Source: Pseudomonas sp. PDM18
GTDB lineage: Bacteria > Pseudomonadota > Gammaproteobacteria > Pseudomonadales > Pseudomonadaceae
Direction: 5' to 3'
Length of the DNA: 64,000 bases
Assembly (NCBI RefSeq): GCF_014852585.1
Contig: NZ_JACVBX010000022.1
Coordinates: forward strand, 1-64,000
Of this stretch, positions 58,592 through 64,000 are shown in pieces (within the stretch, counting starts at the first letter, position 1; each line of letters begins with the position of its first letter). Both the position numbers and the translations under genes were made by a program. The notes beneath the pieces are model-generated. The model saw nothing but the letters and a program-made list of their open reading frames with translations, did not search any database and was not told where the DNA came from.

Positions 58592-59656
58592 TCAGAGCTT
58601 CCCGTCCGCCGCCATCTGCACGTAGGTCGGGTCGAAGCGCAGCTTGAGGTTCTGCGCGTCACCGGTGGTGAGGCCGCCGGCGAAGCTCATGCCGACCGCT
58701 TCGGCGCTTTTAGCGCCCTCGCCGAGCAGGCCGTGGGCGAAGGAGAAGGCCGCGACCTTGTCCATGGTCGCCGGCAGTTTCGGGCTGGTGGCGAAGGCCA
58801 GGGCTTCCTTGGGCGTGGCAAACAGTTTGGTGGTGGCGAGCTGGCTCTGGTAGCCGGCGAGGTCAGTGCCCGAGGCCTTGGCCATGTGCTCCAGCGCGGC
58901 GCGAGTCTCGGCGCTTTCGCCCTGCATCAGCGCCACGGTTTCGAACCAGGCGCCGGTCAGCGCCTTGCCCAGGGCGGGGTTGTCTTTCAGGACCGCGCTG
59001 TTGACCACCATCATGTCCATGATCTCGCCGGGGACCTTGCTGGAGTTGAATACCTCGGTGGTGCCCGGCTTGGCGCGCGCCTCGGCGAGCATCGGGTTCC
59101 AGGTGGTCACGGCCTGCACGTCGTCGGTGTTGAAGGCGGCGGCGATGTCGGCGTCGGAGGTGTTCACCGTCTTCACGTCCTTCTCGCTGAGGCGGGCGTT
59201 CTCCAGGGCGCGGGCGAGCAGGTAGTGGGAGACGGACAGCTCCACCAGGTTGACGTTCATGCCCTTGAGGTCGGCCAGCGTCTTGCCTTCGCCCTTGATG
59301 ACGATGCCGTCGTTGCCGTTGGAGAAGTCGCTGACGATCAGCGCGGTGGAGTCGACGCCGCCGGCGGCGGGGATGGTCAGGGCGTCCATGTTGGTCATGG
59401 TGCAGCCGTCGAACTGGCCCGCGGTGTACTGGTTGATCGACTCGATGTAGTCGTTGAGCTGGGTGACCTTGATCTCGATGCCGTATTTCTTTGCCCACTT
59501 GTCGACGATGCCGTGGCTGGCCGCGTACTCCCAGGGCATCCAGCCGGCGTAGATGGTCCAGCAGAGGTTGAAGCTGTTCTTCGCGGCGGCGGAGGCTGAG
59601 AGGCTGAAGGCGGCGAGGCCGGCGGCGAACAGGGCGGTCAAAAGGGGCTTGCGCAT
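58592..59656 (-). CDS. ABC transporter substrate-binding protein (guanidine, predicted)
   Basis: 354-aa periplasmic binding protein of the NMT1/SsuA-like type. The signal peptide (RKPLLTALFAAGLAAFSLSASA) is followed by FNLCWTIYAGWMPWEYAASHGIVDKWAKKYGIEIKV, with a Trp-rich entry likely to form a cation-pi pocket. Later come GQFDGCTMTNMDALTIPAAGG and AVTTWNPMLAEARA. First gene of the operon, 53 bases after the guanidine-I riboswitch. That position makes guanidine the best guess for its ligand. CTGGAGATGCTCC precedes the ATG. Confidence 0.92.
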   Translation of the reverse strand: MRKPLLTALFAAGLAAFSLSASAAAKNSFNLCWTIYAGWMPWEYAASHGIVDKWAKKYGIEIKVTQLNDYIESINQYTAGQFDGCTMTNMDALTIPAAGGVDSTALIVSDFSNGNDGIVIKGEGKTLADLKGMNVNLVELSVSHYLLARALENARLSEKDVKTVNTSDADIAAAFNTDDVQAVTTWNPMLAEARAKPGTTEVFNSSKVPGEIMDMMVVNSAVLKDNPALGKALTGAWFETVALMQGESAETRAALEHMAKASGTDLAGYQSQLATTKLFATPKEALAFATSPKLPATMDKVAAFSFAHGLLGEGAKSAEAVGMSFAGGLTTGDAQNLKLRFDPTYVQMAADGKL

Positions 59657-59708
59657 GGAGCATCTCCAGTCGATTGTCGGGCAGGCAGGAGTCGGGCGGC
59701 ACTTGTCG

Positions 59709-59810
59709 CTCTCGTCTCCCGGGCTTTTGTCCCGCCGTGTAACCTCGCTGGAGGTCGATGACTCTCGGACCAGTCACTCGCTGCGCGAGCCGGAACCCTA
59801 GTCATCCATT
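59709..59810 (-). promoter_or_regulatory. Guanidine-I (ykkC) riboswitch
   Basis: Read on the minus strand this leader holds the three conserved blocks of the ykkC/guanidine-I aptamer in order: GACTAGGGTTCCGG, then GACTGGTCCGAGAGTC, then ACACGGCGGGACAAAAGCCC followed by GGGAGA. The flanking stems pair as expected (GGCTCGCG-CAG-CGAG). It senses guanidinium and turns on uptake, export or degradation genes. Here it lies directly upstream of the ABC importer-carboxylase operon. The expression platform in the last 50 bases is unclear. Confidence 0.96.
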
Positions 59811-60080
59811 GTCGGATTGTGGTGCCGCTGTCCGAATGCTTCGGATCGTTCCTGCACTCTCGATACCAAGCGAGCGGCGTGCCAAGTTGGCGAAAGTGCC
59901 GGTACAGAAGGGCTGCGCTGGAGCGGGGCGGATGTTTCGCTGCAAGCCGGGGCGTTTGCCCGCCCTCAAATGAAGCGCGGCGCCGCATCCTGGTGCGTGT
60001 GGGCCAGTCGAAAGGCAGGAGCGGGCGGGGCGTGCCGGGCGGCAGACTGCAGTCACCGTCACCTTGAGGAATCCATCGCC

Positions 60081-60338
60081 ATGTCCGAATTGCTGAGCTT
60101 CGCCAAGGGCGCGCTGACCATGTTCTGGGTCGCCGCCGTGCTCAACCTGATCTACCCGTTCGGCGAGCTGCATCGCCCGCTGCTGTGGCTCTCCGTGATC
60201 CTGCTGGTGGCCCACGTGGGCGAGGTGCTGTTGCTGGCGCGCCGGCGTTCCTGGCTGGAGCAGGTGCAGGTGCTGCTGTTCGGTGTGCTGCACCTGCAGA
60301 GCCGCAAGCTGCGCCGCCTGGAAACTGTAAACGGCTGA
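60081..60338 (+). CDS. DUF1145 small membrane protein
   Basis: 85-aa protein with two membrane helices (GALTMFWVAAVLNLIYPFG and LLWLSVILLVAHVGEVLLLA) and a basic C-terminal tail (QSRKLRRLETVNG). This matches the DUF1145/YhhL-like family of unknown function. CTTGAGGAATCCATCGCC precedes the ATG at 60081; longer frames extend into the riboswitch region and are not credible. Confidence 0.85.
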   Translation: MSELLSFAKGALTMFWVAAVLNLIYPFGELHRPLLWLSVILLVAHVGEVLLLARRRSWLEQVQVLLFGVLHLQSRKLRRLETVNG

Positions 60339-60461
60339 TTTACCCAAGCTTTACCTTTCGACGCGGCACCGCCTTCTGACAGACATGTCTGATCTTGTGA
60401 GACCGGAAGAATGTACGCCCCGCACCCCGGCGGGGCGGCCGGCTCGCCTGATGGAGGCGCC

Positions 60462-60626
60462 ATGCGTCGTTTCTTCGCTGCTGTACTGATGATCCTTCCG
60501 TTGACCGGCTGCGTGGTCTACGAGCATGACCATGACCGTGGTGGCTGGCATGACCGGCCGCACTACTATCGTCCGGCACCGCCGCCGGCCTATTACGGTG
60601 GCCCCTACCAGGGCTGGCGCCGTTGA
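60462..60626 (+). CDS. Small lipoprotein, His/Tyr/Pro-rich
   Basis: 54-aa precursor. RRFFAAVLMILPLTGC is a lipoprotein signal with lipobox LTGC (Cys about 17). The short mature part is VVYEHDHDRGGWHDRPHYYRPAPPPAYYGG..., rich in His, Tyr, Pro and Gly. It might bind metal; no family assigned. GATGGAGGCGCC precedes the ATG. Confidence 0.75.
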   Translation: MRRFFAAVLMILPLTGCVVYEHDHDRGGWHDRPHYYRPAPPPAYYGGPYQGWRR

Positions 60627-60629
60627 GCC

Positions 60630-61541
60630 TCACGACGCGGCGTTGAACGCCGCGTCTTCCTCCAGCAACAACTCGACGAACTGGCTGGCCGCAGGCGACA
60701 GGCTGCGGCTGGCATGGCGTACCAGCGCATAGGCTGAGCCGCGCCCGGCAACCGCGCTGCTGCCCGGCCATGGCAGTACCGCCAGGCTGCCGGCCTGGAC
60801 ATCCGCGGCCACTACATCCCAGGTCGCCAGGCAGAGCACGTCGCTGCCTTTCACCAGTTCCTTGAGCATCAGCACGTCATCGCACTGCACGCTCAGCGGC
60901 TGCTCGCGGCCGAGGGTGCGCGCCAATCCTTCGTGGGCGTCGCGCGGCAGGCGCGGGCCGGCCAGCGGATAGTCCAGCACGCGCTTCACCGAGGGTGCGC
61001 TGCCGATCAGCGGATGCCCCGGCCGGCAGAACAGCACGCCCCGGTGAACCCGCAGCGGCAGGATGTCGAGGCGGTTGTCGCCTTCGAGTTCGCGGTAGTC
61101 GGCGATGAACAGCTCCAGTTCGTCGTCCAGCAGACGCTGGTGCAGCTCGCTCCAGTTCTCGATGGAGAGCAGCACCGATACCTTCGGGTGCGCGCTGCTG
61201 TAGCGTGCGAGCACCTGCGGCATCAGCCGCGCGCCGGGGAAGGGCCCGGCGCCCAGGCGTAGTTCGCCGGTCTCCAGGTCCGCCAGTTGCAGCACCGCAT
61301 TCTTCAGCGCGCGGTCGCCGGCCAGCAGGCGGCGCGCGTGTTCCAGCACCAGCCGGCCATGGGCGGTGAGGGTGACGCCACGCGGATTGCGGTCCACCAG
61401 TTGGCAGCTCAGCTGGCCCTCCAGCGCCTGGATGCTCCGCGACAGGGCGGGTTGACTAAGATTCACCGCATCGGCGGCGCGGGCGAAGTGACCGTGTTCG
61501 GCGAGGGCGACGAAGTGGCGTAGCTGGCGGAGATCGCTCAT
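60630..61541 (-). CDS. sdsB1: LysR-type regulator of the alkyl sulfatase (SdsB1-like)
   Basis: 303-aa LysR protein. The N-terminal winged helix (RQLRHFVALAEHGHFARAADAVNLSQPALSRSIQALE) is followed by an effector-binding domain (LGAGPFPGARLMPQVLARY and beyond). It is divergent from the sdsA1 gene across 97 bases, the arrangement of sdsB1-sdsA1 in P. aeruginosa, where SdsB1 activates sdsA1 with alkyl sulfates such as SDS. The start is the ATG at 61541. Confidence 0.88.
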   Translation of the reverse strand: MSDLRQLRHFVALAEHGHFARAADAVNLSQPALSRSIQALEGQLSCQLVDRNPRGVTLTAHGRLVLEHARRLLAGDRALKNAVLQLADLETGELRLGAGPFPGARLMPQVLARYSSAHPKVSVLLSIENWSELHQRLLDDELELFIADYRELEGDNRLDILPLRVHRGVLFCRPGHPLIGSAPSVKRVLDYPLAGPRLPRDAHEGLARTLGREQPLSVQCDDVLMLKELVKGSDVLCLATWDVVAADVQAGSLAVLPWPGSSAVAGRGSAYALVRHASRSLSPAASQFVELLLEEDAAFNAAS

Positions 61542-61638
61542 GCGCTTCCTGCATTGATTGTTAAATTGGAATGCATTGGAATTATTAGCGCGACGGCCGG
61601 CATAGTGCGAGCACAACAACAAATACCGGAGCCCTCCG
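61542..61638. promoter_or_regulatory. sdsB1-sdsA1 divergent control region
   Basis: Contains a direct repeat TTGGAAT (61566-61572 and 61576-61582), spaced one helical turn, in an AT-rich stretch. A LysR-type site here is expected. The sdsA1 ribosome site is ACCGGAGCCCTCCG. Confidence 0.45.
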
Positions 61639-63612
61639 ATGTCCCGTCTTTCCGCTGCCGTGCTGCTCGCCAGCCTCTGCCCCGGCCTGCTGGTCGCCGC
61701 CGAACAGCCCAAGCCCCCGACTTCCTTCACCCAGGCTGCGCAGGAGCAGGTGCGTCAGTCGCTGCCGTTCAGTGACCGCGCCGACTTCGAGCGGGTGGAG
61801 AAGGGCCTGATCAAGCGCCCCGAGAACCTCGTGATCAAGAACGAGGACGGCACGGTCGCCTGGCAGCTGGGTGGCTACGATTTCCTCAAGGCCGCGAAGG
61901 ACGTCGCCAGCGTCAACCCGAGCCTGATGCGCCAGGCCCAGCTGAACCTCAGCTACGGCCTGTTCAAGGTCACCGACGGCATCTACCAGGTGCGCGGTTT
62001 CGACCTCGCCAACACCACCTTTATCGAAGGCAAGTCCGGCTGGATCGTCATCGACACCCTGACCACCCCGGCGACTGCCAAGGCCGCCTACGCCCTGGTG
62101 AGCCAGGAGTTGGGGCAGAAGCCGATCCGCGCAATCATCTACAGCCATGCGCACATCGACCACTTCGGCGGCGTGAAGGGCCTGGTCAGCCAGGAGCAGG
62201 TGGACAAGGGCGAGGTGCAGATCATCGCGCCCAAGGGCTTCATGGAGGCGGCGATCAAGGAGAACGTGCTGGCCGGCAACGCCATGCTGCGCCGTGCCAC
62301 CTACCAGTACGGCACCATGCTGCCGCCGGGGCCGGAAGGCCACGTCGACATGGCCATCGGCAAGGCGGTCGCCCACGGCCCGATGAGCATCATCGCGCCG
62401 ACCAAGACCGTTGACGGCTCGCTGGTGGAGATGGAGATCGATGGCGTCCCCGTTACCTTCCAGAACACCCCCGGCACCGAATCGCCGGCGGAGATGAACG
62501 TCTGGCTCCCGCAGCAGAAAGCGCTGCTGATGGCCGAGAACGTCACCGCCACCCTGCACAACCTCTACACCCTGCGCGGCGCCGAGACCCGCGACCCGCT
62601 GGGCTGGAGCAAGTACATCAACGAGGCGCTGCACCATTTCGGCGACAAGGCCGAGGTGATGTTCGCGGTGCACAACTGGCCGCGCTGGGGGCACGAGGAC
62701 ATCGTCCGCACCCTGGAGAAGCAGCGTGACATGTACGGCTACCTGAACGACCAGACCCTGCACCTGGCCAACAACGGGGTGACCATCAATCAGATCCACG
62801 AGCGCCTGAAGGTGCCGCCGGAGCTGGCCAACGAGTGGTTCAACCGAGGCTACCACGGCAGCGTCAGCCACAACGTGCGCGCGGTGGTGAACAAGTACCT
62901 GGGCTACTACGACAGCAACCCGGCGACGCTGAACCCGCTGGCGCCGGAGGATTCGGCGGTGAAGTACGTCGAGTTCATGGGCGGTGCCGATCACCTGCTG
63001 CAGATGGCCAAGGCGTCCTTCGACAAGGGCGAGTACCGCTGGGTGGTGGAGGTGGTCAACAAGCTGGTCTTCGCCGACCCGACCAACCAGGCCGCGCGCA
63101 ACCTGCAGGCCGACGCCCTGGAGCAGCTCGGATACCAGGCGGAGAACGCCGGCTGGCGCAACAGCTACCTGACCGCCGCACAGGAACTGCGCAATGGCGT
63201 GCCGCGTGACCTGCCGACCATGAAGTCGGGTAGCCCCGACGCGCTGGCGGCGATGGACACCGGCCTGCTGTTCGACTACCTCGGCGTGCGCCTGAACGCG
63301 GAGAAGGCCGAGGGTGAGGACTTCGCCATCAACCTGGTGCTGCCGGACAAGAACGAGCAGTACCTGCTGGAACTGAAGAACTCGCACCTGAACAACATCA
63401 AGGGCGTGCAGAGCGAGAACGCCGGGCAGACCGTGACCATCGACCGCGCCGACCTCAACCGCCTGATGCTCAAGCAGGTCTCGCCGGTGCGCCTGGTGTT
63501 CGAGGGCAAGCTCAAGAGCTCGGGCAACCCGCTGCTGCTGGCCAAGCTGTTCGGCATGCTGGAAGACTTCAACTTCTGGTTCGACATCGTCACTCCGCCG
63601 CAGAAGAGCTGA
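61639..63612 (+). CDS. sdsA1: Alkyl sulfatase (SDS hydrolase)
   Basis: 657-aa exported class III sulfatase that hydrolyses dodecyl sulfate and similar detergents. The signal peptide ends LLVAA. The metallo-beta-lactamase domain has H170-A-H172-I-D174-H175 in [11 protein letters not shown] and further Zn ligands ([28 protein letters not shown]). A helical dimerisation domain follows from about 400, and the C-terminal SCP2-like domain begins around 535. Length and motifs match P. aeruginosa SdsA1. Divergent LysR gene upstream. Confidence 0.95.
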   Translation: MSRLSAAVLLASLCPGLLVAAEQPKPPTSFTQAAQEQVRQSLPFSDRADFERVEKGLIKRPENLVIKNEDGTVAWQLGGYDFLKAAKDVASVNPSLMRQAQLNLSYGLFKVTDGIYQVRGFDLANTTFIEGKSGWIVIDTLTTPATAKAAYALVSQELGQKPIRAIIYSHAHIDHFGGVKGLVSQEQVDKGEVQIIAPKGFMEAAIKENVLAGNAMLRRATYQYGTMLPPGPEGHVDMAIGKAVAHGPMSIIAPTKTVDGSLVEMEIDGVPVTFQNTPGTESPAEMNVWLPQQKALLMAENVTATLHNLYTLRGAETRDPLGWSKYINEALHHFGDKAEVMFAVHNWPRWGHEDIVRTLEKQRDMYGYLNDQTLHLANNGVTINQIHERLKVPPELANEWFNRGYHGSVSHNVRAVVNKYLGYYDSNPATLNPLAPEDSAVKYVEFMGGADHLLQMAKASFDKGEYRWVVEVVNKLVFADPTNQAARNLQADALEQLGYQAENAGWRNSYLTAAQELRNGVPRDLPTMKSGSPDALAAMDTGLLFDYLGVRLNAEKAEGEDFAINLVLPDKNEQYLLELKNSHLNNIKGVQSENAGQTVTIDRADLNRLMLKQVSPVRLVFEGKLKSSGNPLLLAKLFGMLEDFNFWFDIVTPPQKS

Positions 63613-63720
63613 TCCTTTCCCCACCTACGCGGCCGGTTCCCCGCCAGGCCGCGTCTCCCCTGGATGGCACATTGCGATGATTGCATTGTGCCATTGTTTT
63701 TTTCGCGGCCAGTCTGCACC

Positions 63721-64000
63721 ATGCGACCCCTGCGCCGGCAGCTGGTTGCCGGCGCTCGCAGTCGAGTCGTCGCGATCATGCTCAGCCGTTGTACCAGGAT
63801 GCTGCGTCGTTGCTGGCTGGGGCCGTTGGCCCTGGTACTGGCGACTTCGCTCGGCGTTCTGGCGGTGGCGCAGCAGGCCGAATGGGACTTCCGGCTGATC
63901 AGCCAGCAATCCACGCGCCTCTATGGGCCGCTGGGCGAAGGCCAGGTGCGCATCGACGCTTGGCAGAAGCTGCTCGCGCAGCAGGCCACGGCGAGTGAGC
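63721..64000 (+). CDS. lapG: LapG-like periplasmic cysteine protease (partial, cut by window edge)
   Basis: The frame opens at ATG 63721 (alternatives 63778 and 63799) and runs off the end. After a signal/anchor (LGPLALVLATSLGVLAVA) comes EWDFRLISQQSTRLYGPLGEGQVRIDAWQKLL, which matches the start of the BTLCP/LapG family. LapG cleaves the adhesin LapA and is held in check by the c-di-GMP receptor LapD. The catalytic Cys-His-Asp lies beyond the window. Only the N-terminus is seen, so the call rests on this one segment. Confidence 0.7.
   Translation, partial: MRPLRRQLVAGARSRVVAIMLSRCTRMLRRCWLGPLALVLATSLGVLAVAQQAEWDFRLISQQSTRLYGPLGEGQVRIDAWQKLLAQQATASE

Noticed and set aside
61585..63624. 679-codon minus-strand open frame opposite sdsA1
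   Set aside because: Antisense shadow of a well-recognised sulfatase gene; no ribosome site.

Overview
The window looks like a chromosomal segment of a high-GC Pseudomonas, probably from the P. aeruginosa / P. nitroreducens-citronellolis side of the genus. This is inferred from gene content: a CupA-type chaperone-usher fimbrial cluster, an OprD porin, a DUF2790 protein, a PhaG-type transacylase, the SdsA1/SdsB1 alkyl-sulfatase pair, Pf-phage-type replication and integrase genes at a tRNA-Gly, and many Pseudomonas REP/BIME palindromes.

Layout. 0.6-6.6 kb (minus): a five-gene fimbrial operon in the order subunit, chaperone, usher, tip adhesin, second chaperone. 6.8-10.8 kb (plus): an ECF42-type cluster (YCII/DGPF, SRPBCC, a 50-aa membrane protein, DUF899, SnoaL-like, and an ECF sigma factor with a long C-terminal extension). 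10.9-17.7 kb: an SDR, a C26 amidotransferase, a PAS-PAS-GGDEF cyclase, an OprD porin and a RidA protein. 18.1-26.7 kb: an apparent metal/thiol regulon. It holds an EGKCG-repeat peptide precursor fused to EF-hands, its DUF692 (MNIO) and DUF2063 maturation proteins, an Ohr-type peroxidase, DoxX, a ferric-reductase-like membrane protein, a two-component system, DUF2790 and a DipZ-like CcdA-thioredoxin fusion. Matching TGTA-N6-TGTA boxes sit at three of its promoters. 26.9-29.4 kb: a toxin-antitoxin pair and a 7TM-DISM diguanylate cyclase.

29.45-38.46 kb is a 9-kb integrative element bounded by a 30-bp duplication of the 3' end of tRNA-Gly(CCC). It keeps Pf-type rep and int, a repressor with palindromic operators and small regulators, but I see no coat, zot or assembly genes. 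Its cargo is AT-rich or of unknown function and looks defensive: a 2-TM protein overlapping a PD-(D/E)XK-like nuclease gene, a DUF4238 protein, and a Ymh-like protein with an RNPRAH (HEPN-type) motif.

38.5-49.1 kb: PhaG-like transacylase, a periplasmic binding protein followed by a large HD-GYP phosphodiesterase, two L,D-transpeptidases, RsuA and two membrane or envelope proteins. 49.4-59.8 kb (minus) is an operon that would usually be annotated as urea carboxylase/allophanate hydrolase. A clear guanidine-I (ykkC) riboswitch leads it, so it is better read as guanidine uptake and degradation: ABC importer, two DUF1989 carboxyguanidine-deiminase-type subunits, guanidine/urea carboxylase and AtzF. 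The carboxylase carries REP/BIME DNA translated in frame between two domains. 60.1-64.0 kb: DUF1145, a small lipoprotein, SdsB1, SdsA1 and the start of a LapG-like protease cut by the window edge. Three c-di-GMP enzymes, the fimbriae and LapG suggest surface attachment is a recurring theme.
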